From Listeria seeligeri serovar 1/2b str. SLCC3954 (GTDB lineage: Bacteria; Bacillota; Bacilli; Lactobacillales; Listeriaceae): a stretch of 64,000 bases of DNA. The translations under genes and the position numbers were made by a program. Below, piece after piece: positions 17,171-26,811 of this stretch; the stretch's first letter is position 1, and the number at the start of each line of letters is the position of its first letter. The stretch is taken from positions 1,054,001 through 1,118,000 of the forward strand of contig NC_013891.1 in the NCBI RefSeq assembly GCF_000027145.1. The letters run 5' to 3'. The notes beneath the pieces were generated by a model. That model had not been told where the DNA came from. It worked only from the letters and a program-made list of their open reading frames with translations, and searched no databases.

Positions 17171-17617
17171 ATGCATCAAGCAATTGGTATTATCGAAATT
17201 AAAGGACTCGCTTCCGCAATTACTGTGGCCGATACAATGGCAAAAGTGGCAAATATCGAATTAATTGGCACCGAAAAGGCAAAAGGTTTTGGCTGGATTA
17301 TGGTGAAAATTGAAGGAGATGTCGCGGCAGTAAATGCAGCTCTCGAAGCAGGGGAACAAACCGCTTTAGCATCAGATAGTTTTGTTGCAAAAAAAGTCAT
17401 TCCTCGTCCAGGAGAAGAAATTTTTACCGTGTTTTGGCCAAGAGAAGAAGTAACGCCAGAACCAGTGAAAGAAGTACAAGTTCAAATCGAACAAGAAGAG
17501 CTAGCTGAACCCGAAGTAACGGCAGAAGCTACTTGTAATTTATGTCATGATCCAGCTTGCCCACGGGTAAAAGGGGATCCTAGACAAGATTGTATTCATT
17601 TTGAAGAAGAGAAGTAA
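17171..17617 (+). CDS. pduK: PduK, BMC shell protein with C-terminal four-cysteine extension
   Basis: The 148-residue protein has one BMC domain (about 1-88), an acidic Glu/Pro/Val-rich linker (about 92-120) and a small end with C122, C125, C130 and C141 (pattern CxxCx4Cx10C). The cysteine cluster suggests a bound Fe-S centre or zinc; PduK tails of this kind are known but their role is not settled. The pduK gene comes before pduJ here, the reverse of the Salmonella order. AAGGAGGTGAAGGA precedes the ATG. Confidence 0.93.
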   Translation: MHQAIGIIEIKGLASAITVADTMAKVANIELIGTEKAKGFGWIMVKIEGDVAAVNAALEAGEQTALASDSFVAKKVIPRPGEEIFTVFWPREEVTPEPVKEVQVQIEQEELAEPEVTAEATCNLCHDPACPRVKGDPRQDCIHFEEEK

Positions 17618-17641
17618 ACCCAATTTTGAGGAGGAAATATA

Positions 17642-17917
17642 ATGAATAATGCACTTGGAATGATCGAAACTAAAGGACTTGTTGGCGCAATTGAAGCAGC
17701 TGACGCAATGGTAAAAGCAGCAAACGTATCACTTGTAGGTTATGAAAAAATCGGTTCTGGACTTGTAACAGTTATGGTACGCGGTGATGTTGGCGCAGTG
17801 AAAGCAGCAACCGACGCAGGGGCAGCAGCAGCTCGTAATGTTGGAGAAGTACAATCTATCCATGTTATCCCACGTCCTCATAATGATGTAGAAACATTGC
17901 TACCAAAAGGTCTGTAA
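17642..17917 (+). CDS. pduJ: PduJ, hexameric BMC shell protein
   Basis: The 91-residue single-domain BMC protein is almost identical to PduA (same [14 protein letters not shown] and [20 protein letters not shown] segments) but lacks the C-terminal few residues. It is a major facet tile. The high identity of PduA, PduJ and EutM suggests recent duplication or gene conversion. GAGGAGG precedes the ATG. Confidence 0.96.
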   Translation: MNNALGMIETKGLVGAIEAADAMVKAANVSLVGYEKIGSGLVTVMVRGDVGAVKAATDAGAAAARNVGEVQSIHVIPRPHNDVETLLPKGL

Positions 17918-17920
17918 ACC

Positions 17921-18556
17921 GTGGAAAGAGAAGAATTAAAAAGTCTGATTAAAAAAATAGTGGCAGATAAAATAAATGGTGCGGAAACAGAGATTCCAAT
18001 TGGAGTCTCTAACCGCCACATTCATCTGACAGAATCGGACTACAACCAACTATTCCCAAATGAGCCAATTCAAGTAAAAAAATGGCTAAAACAGCCAGGC
18101 GAATTCGCTGCAGAACAGACGCTTACGGTTGTTTCTGGTAAAGGCGAATTAAAAAGCGTCCGAATTTTAGGACCGTTGCGGAAATTTTCGCAAGTAGAAC
18201 TTTCTAAAACGGATGCGAGAATGCTTGGTTTACAAATTCCAATTCGTATTTCCGGTGATATCGAAGGCACACCAGGAATTAAATTAGTTTCCAAAACGCG
18301 CGAATTAACTTTACCAAAAGGTGTCATCGTTGCGAAACGTCATATTCATTTGCCAGAAAATGTAGCAGCAGAATACGGCGTAAAACAAGGCGATGAAGTT
18401 TCTGTGGAAGTTGGTTCAAAGTTAAGAAGCCTTATTTTGCATCATTGCACGATTCGGGTAAACAATCAGTTTATTCCGGAAATGCACATTGATACAGATG
18501 AAGCGAATGCGGCAGATATTGCTGGTAATGCTTTTGCAAAAATTATCAAGCCGTGA
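17921..18556 (+). CDS. pduL: PduL, phosphotransacylase of the propanediol BMC
   Basis: The 211-residue enzyme converts propionyl-CoA and phosphate to propionyl phosphate and CoA, recycling CoA in the compartment. Two metal-binding repeats with histidine pairs are visible (GVSNRHIHLTESD and VAKRHIHLPENV). An N-terminal encapsulation helix (REELKSLIKKIVADKI) is present. The start is GTG, 3 nt after the pduJ stop, with AAAAGG upstream. It is paralogous to the gene at 39.4 kb in the eut cluster. Confidence 0.95.
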   Translation: MEREELKSLIKKIVADKINGAETEIPIGVSNRHIHLTESDYNQLFPNEPIQVKKWLKQPGEFAAEQTLTVVSGKGELKSVRILGPLRKFSQVELSKTDARMLGLQIPIRISGDIEGTPGIKLVSKTRELTLPKGVIVAKRHIHLPENVAAEYGVKQGDEVSVEVGSKLRSLILHHCTIRVNNQFIPEMHIDTDEANAADIAGNAFAKIIKP

Positions 18557-18575
18557 CAGTTAAGGAGGTGTGAAA

Positions 18576-19415
18576 ATGGATATTTTACAAGTAGCAAATG
18601 AGCGGATGGAGCAACTTGCAACATTAATGAATAAAGATATTATCCAACCAGTTGCTGAGGGAACAAACGTGAAAGTTGGCGTCGATTTAGGAACTTCCTC
18701 GATCGTTTTTGTTGTGTTAGACGAAGAAAATGTACCACTATTTGGTGCTTTTGAATTTGCTGATGCAGTAAGGGACGGGCTAGTTGTTAATTACCGGGAA
18801 TCAGTTGAGGTAGTAACGCGTCTAAAAGAAAGGGCAGAGCAGTGTCTTGGAATAACGCTTACACATGCTTCAGGAGCTATTCCACCTGGAACGGTAGGTA
18901 ACAATAAAAAAGTAGTTGCCAATGTCATCGAAAGTGCTGGAATGGAAGCTCTTTATACGATTGATGAACCCACTGCTGCTGCTGCCGTACTAGATTTGAA
19001 AGATGGTGCTGTAGTGGATGTCGGTGGTGGTACAACCGGAATTAGTGTTTTTCAAGACGGAAAAGTGATTTATACCGCAGATGAACCAACTGGGGGAACG
19101 CATATGACCCTTGTTCTTGCAGGATATTATGGCGTCTCAGTAGAAGAAGCAGAACAAAATAAACGAACCAAAAAAGATTCTAGTGAACATTTTTCGGTGA
19201 TGCGTCCGGTAGTTGAAAAAATGGCAGAAATCACGCGAGTTCATCTCGAAAAATCGCCCTCGGAACCACTTTTTATTGTTGGCGGTGCCTCAGCCTATAG
19301 TCAGTTTAAAGGTACATTTGAAAGCTATTTGAAAATGCCTGTTTTCCAACCTAATTATCCACAATATGTTACGCCACTTGGTATTGCAATGAGTTCAGGG
19401 AGCGGAAAGCTATGA
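18576..19415 (+). CDS. eutJ: EutJ-like Hsp70-family chaperone in the pdu operon
   Basis: This 279-residue protein has the actin/Hsp70 ATPase motifs VGVDLGTSSIVFVVLDEEN, IDEPTAAAAVL and VVDVGGGTTGISVF, and is of EutJ type. It lies between pduL and pduM, not in the eut operon. Its probable role is as a folding or assembly chaperone for BMC enzymes; the exact client is unknown in the family. ATG 18576 lies 7 nt after AAGGAGG; a GTG at 18570 inside the ribosome site is rejected. It overlaps the next gene by 4 nt. Confidence 0.9.
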   Translation: MDILQVANERMEQLATLMNKDIIQPVAEGTNVKVGVDLGTSSIVFVVLDEENVPLFGAFEFADAVRDGLVVNYRESVEVVTRLKERAEQCLGITLTHASGAIPPGTVGNNKKVVANVIESAGMEALYTIDEPTAAAAVLDLKDGAVVDVGGGTTGISVFQDGKVIYTADEPTGGTHMTLVLAGYYGVSVEEAEQNKRTKKDSSEHFSVMRPVVEKMAEITRVHLEKSPSEPLFIVGGASAYSQFKGTFESYLKMPVFQPNYPQYVTPLGIAMSSGSGKL

Positions 19416-19891
19416 TAGAAAAATTAGTAAAAATTATCGTTGAGCGCTTAATGGCCCGTGAAGCAAACCGAACTTCGGTACCTGTTTCCAAAATGCCGCG
19501 AGATCCAGTTGCCCTTTTTATCGATAGCGGGACAGTTCGGTTAACACAAGTCAATCAGCATTTCCTAGAACGATTGCTTAGTGGAAATCGCCCTGGATAT
19601 TTAACTTGCTGGATAGAAAAAGCAGCGGAGTACGATGTTAATTTGGAACTGGAACTTTTTGATAGCGGGGAACCTTGGCTTGACTACCGAATGTTAACCC
19701 AAATATCGTTACCAATTTTTAGTGTTACCGGAGAACAACTCGTTCATTCAACAGGGAGCGTAATTTGTTACAGCGATAGCGCAATAATTCCAAGCGGAAG
19801 TACACTTTGCAAAAATAAAAAACAGCTTGTTACACCGCTTGCAAATGAATTTTTAATCAAAAATAATATTGCAGTGCGGGAAAGGCAGTGA
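19412..19891 (+). CDS. pduM: PduM-like BMC protein
   Basis: The 159-residue protein occupies the pduL-pduN position and looks like PduM, which in Salmonella is needed for proper compartment assembly. It opens with an amphipathic helix (IEKLVKIIVERLMAREA). It ends with LVTPLANEFLIKNNIAV, a segment also seen near the N terminus of the EutT-type enzyme and at the C terminus of the eut protein at 40.1 kb. Biochemical function is unknown. The ATG overlaps the upstream stop. Confidence 0.82.
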   Translation: MIEKLVKIIVERLMAREANRTSVPVSKMPRDPVALFIDSGTVRLTQVNQHFLERLLSGNRPGYLTCWIEKAAEYDVNLELELFDSGEPWLDYRMLTQISLPIFSVTGEQLVHSTGSVICYSDSAIIPSGSTLCKNKKQLVTPLANEFLIKNNIAVRERQ

Positions 19892-19895
19892 CGTA

Positions 19896-20159
19896 ATGTT
19901 TATGGCAAAAATTACCGGAAGTGTAGTTTCCACGAAAAAAGAGGAATCGCTTGTAGGTAAAAAATTAATGATTGTACAACCCGTTGATGCAAACGGAGAA
20001 AATGTTCGCTCAGAAGAAGTAGCATGTGATTCAGTTGGCGCGGGAATTGGCGAATACGTCCTCGTTGCTCGCGGAAATGCTGCTAGAAGTGTTTTTATGG
20101 AACCAAATAGTGCAATTGATTCGGCGATTATTGCAATTGTCGATAGTTTTGATAAGTAA
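19896..20159 (+). CDS. pduN: PduN, BMC vertex protein
   Basis: This 87-residue EutN/CcmL-type protein forms pentamers that cap the vertices of the polyhedral shell. The family pattern is visible: MAKITGSVVSTKKEESLVGKK-like start, KLMIVQPVD, DSVGAGIGEYVLVARG and IIAIVDSF near the end. The frame extends upstream into pduM. ATG 19896 (or 19902) downstream of GGAAAGG fits the family length. pduO follows 14 nt later. Confidence 0.94.
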   Translation: MFMAKITGSVVSTKKEESLVGKKLMIVQPVDANGENVRSEEVACDSVGAGIGEYVLVARGNAARSVFMEPNSAIDSAIIAIVDSFDK

Positions 20160-20173
20160 GGAGTGAATAACTC

Positions 20174-21169
20174 GTGAGTATTTATACAAAAACTGGTGAT
20201 AAAGGAACCACTGCGCTATTTGATGGTAGTCGTGTGAAAAAGTATGACGATCGCGTAGAGACATATGGCTCTTTTGATGAATTAAATGCAGAAATTAGTG
20301 TGGCTGAAAAATTTGTGACTTCTGCCGAAAATAAAACGTTACTTCGAAATATCGAACGGCAATTGTTTTATGTTTGCGCAGAGCTTGCGACAGAAAATGA
20401 AGCAGCCCTTGCTAGTAAAATCATCATCACACAAAATGACATAAGTGATTTAGAACAAGTAATTGATACTTACACTGCAAAACTACCAAAAGTAGATAGC
20501 TTTGTTTTGCCAGGTTCTAGTACAGCGGGAGCATTTCTCCATAGTGCGCGCACAATCGCCAGACGCGCGGAACGATTATTAGTTCGTTTTGCTGAACAAA
20601 CTTCGGTTAGAAAAGAGCTACTCCAATTTGTAAACAGATTATCTGATTGCTTGTATATCGTTGCTAGAGAAGAAGATTTCAGGCAAATGCTTGATAAAGC
20701 AACCAAATTAATTGTTGCTAGGTACTTAGAATTAACCGAAGAAAAAAAGCCTATTACGGCAAATCTATCCTTCTCCTTTTGTGAAAATTTAATGCGTAAA
20801 GTTTGTATCATTTCTGAAGAAGAAGGCGTTCCGGTTACACTTGCGGTGGTTGATGCGCACGGAAATACTAGATTTAACTACCGGATGGAGCATGCTCTCC
20901 TCGTCAGTGCAGAACTTGCAACGAAAAAAGCCTACTCAGCAGTAGCAATGAAAACAAGCACAGAAAATTTAACAGAAGCAGTCCAACCTGGTGCCGCGCT
21001 TTACCAATTAGAAACTTTAACGAATGGTGATATCGTTACTTTCGGTGGAGGGGTTCCGCTGTACGCAAAAGATGGAACAATAATTGGTGGAATTGGCATT
21101 AGTGGCGGATCAGTGGAGCAAGATATCCGCATTGCGAAAAAAGCATTATCAATGATAGAGAAGGGGTAA
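20174..21169 (+). CDS. pduO: PduO, ATP:cob(I)alamin adenosyltransferase with C-terminal heme-binding-type domain
   Basis: The 331-residue, two-domain enzyme has an N-terminal PduO-type adenosyltransferase (1-185; YTKTGDKGTTALFDGSRV and the ARTIARRAERLLV active-site helix). The C-terminal GlcG/HbpS-type domain (about 190-331) binds heme in Salmonella. It makes coenzyme B12 for the dehydratase, coupled to PduS. The start is GTG, with AAGGAG upstream. Two other adenosyltransferases lie at 38.7 and 61.9 kb. Confidence 0.96.
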   Translation: MSIYTKTGDKGTTALFDGSRVKKYDDRVETYGSFDELNAEISVAEKFVTSAENKTLLRNIERQLFYVCAELATENEAALASKIIITQNDISDLEQVIDTYTAKLPKVDSFVLPGSSTAGAFLHSARTIARRAERLLVRFAEQTSVRKELLQFVNRLSDCLYIVAREEDFRQMLDKATKLIVARYLELTEEKKPITANLSFSFCENLMRKVCIISEEEGVPVTLAVVDAHGNTRFNYRMEHALLVSAELATKKAYSAVAMKTSTENLTEAVQPGAALYQLETLTNGDIVTFGGGVPLYAKDGTIIGGIGISGGSVEQDIRIAKKALSMIEKG

Positions 21170-21175
21170 TTCAGT

Positions 21176-22585
21176 ATGGAATCATTAGAACTCGAACAAC
21201 TGGTGAAAAAAGTTCTCTTAGAAAAATTAGCAGGACAAAACGAAGAAACACCAAAAAAACCAAGCCAAGGTGCCAAAAGTGGCATTTTCGATACAGTGGA
21301 TGAGGCAGTTCAAGCAGCAGTAATTGCGCAAAACTGCTACAAAGAGAAGTCACTAGAAGACCGCAGAAATGTTGTAAAAGCAATTCGTGAAGCACTTTAT
21401 CCGGAAATCAAAAATATTGCGACACGTGCGGTTGCTGAAACAGGTATGGGTAACGTAGCCGATAAAATTTTGAAAAATACGTTAGCAATTGAAAAAACAC
21501 CAGGAGTAGAAGATCTCTATACAGAAGTAGCTACAGGCGATAATGGTATGACGCTTTATGAACTTTCTCCTTATGGTGTTATTGGTGCTGTTGCTCCAAG
21601 TACGAATCCAACAGAAACATTAATTTGCAACACAATTGGAATGCTTGCAGCTGGAAATGCAGTTTTTTATAGCCCGCATCCAGGTGCAAAAAATATTTCG
21701 CTTTGGTTGATTGAAAAACTAAATACGATTGTTCGCGAAAGCTGCGGGATTGATAACCTAGTCGTTACAGTTGAAAAACCATCTATTCAAGCAGCGCAAG
21801 AAATGATGAATCATCCAAAAGTACCGTTACTAGTTATCACTGGCGGTCCTGGTGTTGTTCTTCAAGCGATGCAATCTGGTAAGAAAGTAATCGGAGCAGG
21901 TGCGGGAAATCCACCTTCTATCGTAGACGAAACAGCGAATATCGAAAAAGCAGCTGCTGATATCGTTGCGGGTGCATCTTTTGATCATAATATTTTATGT
22001 ATCGCAGAAAAAAGCGTAGTAGCAGTGGATAGCATCACTGATTTTCTCTTATTCCAAATGGAAAAAAATGGTGCGTTGCATGTTACGAATCCAAGCGATA
22101 TTCGCAAACTGGAAAAAGTGGCAGTTACCGAAAAAGGCGTTACCAATAAGAAGTTAGTTGGTAAAAGCGCTTCGGAAATTTTAAAAGAAGCAGGGATAGC
22201 ATGTGATTTTACCCCTCGATTAATTATTGTTGAAACAGATAGATCCCATCCATTTGCAACGGTAGAACTTTTAATGCCGATTGTTCCAGTGGTACGAGTT
22301 GCTGATTTTGATCAAGCACTTGAAGTAGCACTTGAGTTAGAACAAGGCTTACATCACACGGCAACAATGCATTCACAAAATATCTCTAGACTGAACAAAG
22401 CAGCACGAGATATGCAAACATCCATTTTCGTGAAAAATGGACCATCGTTTGCTGGACTTGGCTTTGGAGGAGAAGGTAGTGCAACTTTCACTATCGCTAC
22501 CCCAACAGGTGAAGGAACTACTACTGCGCGACACTTTGCTAGACGCCGTCGTTGTGTTTTAACAGATGGTTTTTCGATTCGTTAA
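21176..22585 (+). CDS. pduP: PduP, CoA-acylating propionaldehyde dehydrogenase
   Basis: The 469-residue enzyme oxidises propionaldehyde to propionyl-CoA with NAD+. The N-terminal helix LEQLVKKVLLEKLAG is the encapsulation peptide type first defined in PduP. The catalytic cysteine is in FDHNILCIAEKS, and the nucleotide segment GAVAPSTNPTETLICN is typical of the PduP/EutE group. NADH made here is recycled by PduQ. It lies 6 nt after pduO. Confidence 0.97.
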   Translation: MESLELEQLVKKVLLEKLAGQNEETPKKPSQGAKSGIFDTVDEAVQAAVIAQNCYKEKSLEDRRNVVKAIREALYPEIKNIATRAVAETGMGNVADKILKNTLAIEKTPGVEDLYTEVATGDNGMTLYELSPYGVIGAVAPSTNPTETLICNTIGMLAAGNAVFYSPHPGAKNISLWLIEKLNTIVRESCGIDNLVVTVEKPSIQAAQEMMNHPKVPLLVITGGPGVVLQAMQSGKKVIGAGAGNPPSIVDETANIEKAAADIVAGASFDHNILCIAEKSVVAVDSITDFLLFQMEKNGALHVTNPSDIRKLEKVAVTEKGVTNKKLVGKSASEILKEAGIACDFTPRLIIVETDRSHPFATVELLMPIVPVVRVADFDQALEVALELEQGLHHTATMHSQNISRLNKAARDMQTSIFVKNGPSFAGLGFGGEGSATFTIATPTGEGTTTARHFARRRRCVLTDGFSIR

Positions 22586-22601
22586 GAGGAGGCACACGTA
22601 A

Positions 22602-23720
22602 ATGAATAGCTTTCAAATCAAGACAAAAGTTGCTTTTGGTACAAATAGTTTACAAGCATTAACAGAAATTAAAAATAAAAACGTTTGGGTGATTTGTGAT
22701 CGGTTTTTAGCAGACGGCGAGGGCTTACAAGGCTTAGTTGGCAGGCTAGATGCTTCGAACAATGTGCATATTTTTACGGATGTTGTTCCAGATCCGCCAA
22801 TTTCCAAAGTGGCGAAAGGTGTTAGTGAAGCTGGTAAAATTCAGCCACAAGTAATGATTGCTTTTGGTGGCGGTTCAGCGATTGACACGGCAAAAGGAAT
22901 TTATTATTTTGCTAAACGATTGGAAAAAATTAAAATTGATACATTTATCGCTGTCCCAACAACTAGCGGAACTGGTTCAGAAGTAACTGCCGCAACCGTT
23001 ATTACTGACCCAATAACGAAAATCAAATACCCGTTATTCCTTGATGAGTTGATTCCAGATATGGCAATTCTTGACGCGCAACTTGTTGTCACTGTGCCAC
23101 CTACTATCACTGCAAATACAGGAATGGATGTATTAACGCATGCAATTGAAGCCTATGTCTCAAAAGATGCCAATGATTATACAGATGCGCTAGGTGAAAA
23201 AAGTGTTCAGTTAACATTGCGCTACTTAACGAGCTGTTATGATGATGGGCGAAATCTTCATAATCGAGAAAAAATGCATAATGCTTCGACCATGGCTGGA
23301 ATGGCATTTAACTGTGCCAACCTCGGCTTAAATCATAGTATCGCGCACCAACTAGGCGCTCAATTTCACGTGCCGCACGGTTTAGCAAATGCGATTTTAC
23401 TTGATGCCGTAATTCGTTTTAATGCATTTAAAAACCCGGAAACCGAGCAAAAATATGCTGAAATGGCGCGGATTTGTGGTATTGCTTCTAGATCTGATTC
23501 TAATGAAACTGCGGTTAGATTGTTACGCGGGAGAATCACTTCCATGATGGAACATATGCAAATGCCGCAAACATTAACAGCTGCAGGTGTTGCTAAAGAA
23601 AAAGTCTATGCCAAAATGGATGAAATAGCGACGAATGCGTTGAAAGATGCTTGTTTGCCAACGAGTCCTACGACACCAACACATCAAGAACTAAAAGAAA
23701 TTTTAGAACAAATAATTTAG
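22602..23720 (+). CDS. pduQ: PduQ, iron-dependent 1-propanol dehydrogenase
   Basis: The 372-residue group III Fe-alcohol dehydrogenase reduces propionaldehyde to 1-propanol and regenerates NAD+ in the BMC. GGGSAIDTAKGI binds nucleotide. Metal-binding residues lie in the NLGLNHSIAHQLGAQFHVPHG region with spaced histidines. It is paralogous to the gene at 28.3 kb that heads the eut cluster. RBS AGAGGAGG. Confidence 0.96.
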   Translation: MNSFQIKTKVAFGTNSLQALTEIKNKNVWVICDRFLADGEGLQGLVGRLDASNNVHIFTDVVPDPPISKVAKGVSEAGKIQPQVMIAFGGGSAIDTAKGIYYFAKRLEKIKIDTFIAVPTTSGTGSEVTAATVITDPITKIKYPLFLDELIPDMAILDAQLVVTVPPTITANTGMDVLTHAIEAYVSKDANDYTDALGEKSVQLTLRYLTSCYDDGRNLHNREKMHNASTMAGMAFNCANLGLNHSIAHQLGAQFHVPHGLANAILLDAVIRFNAFKNPETEQKYAEMARICGIASRSDSNETAVRLLRGRITSMMEHMQMPQTLTAAGVAKEKVYAKMDEIATNALKDACLPTSPTTPTHQELKEILEQII

Positions 23721-23746
23721 AGATACATTAAAAAGGAGGATAAACT

Positions 23747-24451
23747 ATGTCAGCATATTTGGCGGAATTTATTGGTACGATGGTTTTGATTATGTTCGGG
23801 AACGGGCTTTTAGCAGGACTAAACTTAAATAAATCTTTATCGCAAGGAGCGAACTGGGTTGTTGTAACATTTGGTTGGGGTTTTGCGGTAATGATTGGGG
23901 TTTATGTTGCTGGATCTTACAGTGGCGCTCACTTAAATCCAGCAGTAACAATCGCACTGGCAGTAGGTGGAACGTTCCCTTGGGCCGATGTTGTTCCTTA
24001 TATCATCGCACAAGTTGCCGGCGCATTTGTCGGAGCATCTATCGTTATTTTACATTACTATCCGCACTTCAAAGCAACGCCACAAGAAATTGATACACAT
24101 GGTATTTTCTCTACCGGACCAGCAATTCGTAATACACCATTCAACTTAATTAGTGAAATAATCGCTACTTTTGCCTTTATTTTCGGTTTACTGATGATTG
24201 GTGCAAATAGTTTCACAGATGGTTTAAACCCACTAATCCTTGGCTTCTTAGTAGTGGCAATCGGTATGAGTTTCGGACCAACTACAGGTTATGCGATTAA
24301 TCCAGCGCGTGATTTCGGACCAAGACTTGCCTACTTCTTACTACCAGTTCCAAACAAAAGCGGATCTGACTGGCGCTATGCCTGGATTCCAATTGTAGGA
24401 CCAATTATCGGTGGCTTACTTGCCATTGGACTTTATAACATTTTACTATAA
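23747..24451 (+). CDS. pduF: PduF, propanediol/glycerol diffusion facilitator
   Basis: This 234-residue MIP-family channel has six hydrophobic segments and the two half-helix motifs HLNPAVTIA and AINPARDFGPR. It is placed in the cell membrane to let 1,2-propanediol (or glycerol) in. The position after pduQ differs from Salmonella, where pduF is divergent near pocR. A hairpin follows the stop codon. Confidence 0.95.
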   Translation: MSAYLAEFIGTMVLIMFGNGLLAGLNLNKSLSQGANWVVVTFGWGFAVMIGVYVAGSYSGAHLNPAVTIALAVGGTFPWADVVPYIIAQVAGAFVGASIVILHYYPHFKATPQEIDTHGIFSTGPAIRNTPFNLISEIIATFAFIFGLLMIGANSFTDGLNPLILGFLVVAIGMSFGPTTGYAINPARDFGPRLAYFLLPVPNKSGSDWRYAWIPIVGPIIGGLLAIGLYNILL

Positions 24452-24462
24452 AAAAATAACTT

Positions 24463-24495
24463 GGAGTAAACGACTAATTCGTTGTTTACTCCTTT
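24463..24495 (+). terminator. hairpin between pduF and ackA, possible attenuator
   Basis: GGAGTAAACGAC pairs with GTTGTTTACTCC through 12 bp, followed by only TTTAAAG. It is a weak terminator or an mRNA-stabilising 3' end. Downstream genes can still be read through. Confidence 0.6.
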
Positions 24496-24519
24496 AAAGA
24501 TTAGAAAGGACGGATTAAT

Positions 24520-25713
24520 ATGCAAAAAATTATGGCGATAAACGCAGGGAGTTCTTCACTGAAATTCCAAATTTTCGAAATGCCAGGAGAAGAAGTCTTA
24601 GTGAAGGGCTTAATTGAAAGAATTGGATTACCAGGAGCCATATTCAACATGTCCTTTCAAAATGAAAAAATTAAAGAAGTTTGTAAAATAAATAATCACG
24701 CTGAAGCAGTAGAAACGTTATTAGAACAGCTAAAGGCACATCAAGTAATTAATGATCTTTCAGAAATTGCTGGCGTGGGTCATCGTGTGGCACACGGCGG
24801 AGAAGATTTTGTGAAGTCATGTGTGGTAACAGATGAAGTAGTACAAGGAATTGAAGCTGTAACAAGCCTTGCTCCGTTACACAATCCAGCTAATATTATT
24901 GGGATTAAAACCTTCCGTGAATTACTGCCAGAAGCTATTTCCGTGGCAGTTTTTGATACCGCTTTTCATCAAACCATTCCTGAAGAAAATTTCTTATATG
25001 CACTTCCTTACGAACTTTATGAAAAACATCATATTCGAAAATACGGTTTTCACGGAACAAGTCACCAGTATGTTGCTGGAAAGGCAGCAGAAGTTCTCGG
25101 AAAACCTTTAGAAAAATTAAAAATTATTTCTTGTCATCTAGGTAATGGGGCTAGTGTTTGTGCGATTGAAGACGGAAAATCTGTGAACACATCAATGGGC
25201 TTCACGCCAAATGCAGGCTTGATGATGGGAACACGTTCTGGTACAATTGACGCGACCATTATCCCATATTTAGTGGATGAACTAGGCTACAGCTTGGATG
25301 AAGTTGTTCAGATGATGTCTACTGAGTCTGGCGTTCTTGGCGTTTCCGGAATTTCTAGTGACTTTAGAGATATTGAAGTTGCTGCAGAAGAAGGAAATAC
25401 GCGCGCACAGTTAACTTTAAGAATGTTTACTGGTCAAATTTGTAATTACATTGGTGCTTATGCTTCGGCGATGAATGGCTGTGATGCGTTACTATTTACG
25501 GCAGGTGTTGGAGAAAATTCGCCGCTAATTCGTAAAATGGTGACAGAACAGTTAAGCTATCTTGGGGTAACATGTGATGTGACAAAAAATAATGCGGGTG
25601 ATATGATAATTAGCGAAAATGATCAAGCGGTAAAAGTTTGCATTATTCCTACGAACGAGGAACTAATGATTGCTCGAGATGTAGAAAAATACGCAAAACA
25701 ACCGACAAGATAG
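24520..25713 (+). CDS. ackA: acetate/propionate kinase (PduW role)
   Basis: The 397-residue kinase converts propionyl phosphate (or acetyl phosphate) to the acid and [13 protein letters not shown] at the start, [11 protein letters not shown], and [15 protein letters not shown] are the family signatures. In this operon it completes substrate-level ATP gain from propanediol after PduL. The RBS is GAAAGGACGG. It is followed by cobD after 12 nt. Confidence 0.95.
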   Translation: MQKIMAINAGSSSLKFQIFEMPGEEVLVKGLIERIGLPGAIFNMSFQNEKIKEVCKINNHAEAVETLLEQLKAHQVINDLSEIAGVGHRVAHGGEDFVKSCVVTDEVVQGIEAVTSLAPLHNPANIIGIKTFRELLPEAISVAVFDTAFHQTIPEENFLYALPYELYEKHHIRKYGFHGTSHQYVAGKAAEVLGKPLEKLKIISCHLGNGASVCAIEDGKSVNTSMGFTPNAGLMMGTRSGTIDATIIPYLVDELGYSLDEVVQMMSTESGVLGVSGISSDFRDIEVAAEEGNTRAQLTLRMFTGQICNYIGAYASAMNGCDALLFTAGVGENSPLIRKMVTEQLSYLGVTCDVTKNNAGDMIISENDQAVKVCIIPTNEELMIARDVEKYAKQPTR

Positions 25714-25725
25714 GAGCGGTTTTGG

Positions 25726-26811
25726 GTGAAAATAACGACGGCTGCGCACGGCGGCAACTACGGCGAACTTGCGAAAAAGCAAGGACTGACGAAAGAAATG
25801 GTGCTTGATTTTAGCGCAAATATTAATCCGCTGGGAGTTCCAGCTAGTTTAAAAACGAAGATAACAGAAAATCTGGACAAACTTGTGGAGTATCCTGAGC
25901 CGGATTATTTGGCCCTACGTGCGCGTATTGCGTCGTTTCATCACCTTGAAATCAGCAATGTAGTCCCTGGAAACGGGGCGACAGAACTGATTTTTGGAAT
26001 AGCGAAAGTAACGAAGGCGCAAAGAGTTCTTCTACTTGCGCCTACTTTTGCGGAATATGAACGTGCTTTTTGTGATGCCGATATAATTTACGCAGAACTC
26101 ACAAAAGAAAATAATTTTGCCGCATTTGAAAAAGTGTTAGAAACAATCAAACGCGAACCAGAATTAGCTGCGGTATGTTTATGCAATCCGAATAATCCTA
26201 CTGGGCAATTAATTAGCCAACAAGAGATGCGGGATATTGCTGATTTATGTGAAAAAAGAAACATATATTTAATTATTGACGAAGCTTTTATGGACTTTTT
26301 AGAAGCAAGCGAAGAAATTTCAATGATAAATTATTTGGCTGAGTACCAACAACTTGTAATTATTCGCGCTTTTACGAAGTTTTTTGCTATCCCTGGTTTA
26401 CGACTTGGCTATTTACTTACAAAGAACCATTTTATTGCGGAACAATTACTACAAATTCGCGAACCATGGTCGATTAACGCTTTTGCTGATATTGCTGGCC
26501 AATGCTTATTTGACGATGAATCATACATCCAACAAACGTATCGCTGGCTTTCTCGGGAACGTGCTTTTTTGTATCGAGGTCTACAGCAGTTTCCGGAACT
26601 TACTGTTTATGAGCCAAGCGTGAATTATATTTTTTTCCATTTAGAAGAAAAATTCGATTTACGAAAAGCCTTATTACAGCAAAAAATCTTCATTCGCAGT
26701 TGCGCTAATTATCAAGGGCTTTCTGAGAGTTACTACCGTGTCGCTGTCAAAAGTCGCGCGGATAATGAACAACTTTTAAAGGCACTTGAGGTGATTTTTA
26801 GTGGAAATTAA
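25726..26811 (+). CDS. cobD: CobD, L-threonine-O-3-phosphate decarboxylase
   Basis: The 361-residue PLP enzyme makes (R)-1-amino-2-propanol phosphate, the nucleotide-loop linker of cobalamin used by CbiB. It is a fold-type I aminotransferase-like protein: HGGNYGELA at the start, NPNNPTGQL, the PLP-lysine segment FTKFFAIPGLRLGY. The start is GTG 9 nt after AGGAG. It overlaps pduX by 11 nt, pairing the two linker enzymes. Confidence 0.93.
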   Translation: MKITTAAHGGNYGELAKKQGLTKEMVLDFSANINPLGVPASLKTKITENLDKLVEYPEPDYLALRARIASFHHLEISNVVPGNGATELIFGIAKVTKAQRVLLLAPTFAEYERAFCDADIIYAELTKENNFAAFEKVLETIKREPELAAVCLCNPNNPTGQLISQQEMRDIADLCEKRNIYLIIDEAFMDFLEASEEISMINYLAEYQQLVIIRAFTKFFAIPGLRLGYLLTKNHFIAEQLLQIREPWSINAFADIAGQCLFDDESYIQQTYRWLSRERAFLYRGLQQFPELTVYEPSVNYIFFHLEEKFDLRKALLQQKIFIRSCANYQGLSESYYRVAVKSRADNEQLLKALEVIFSGN

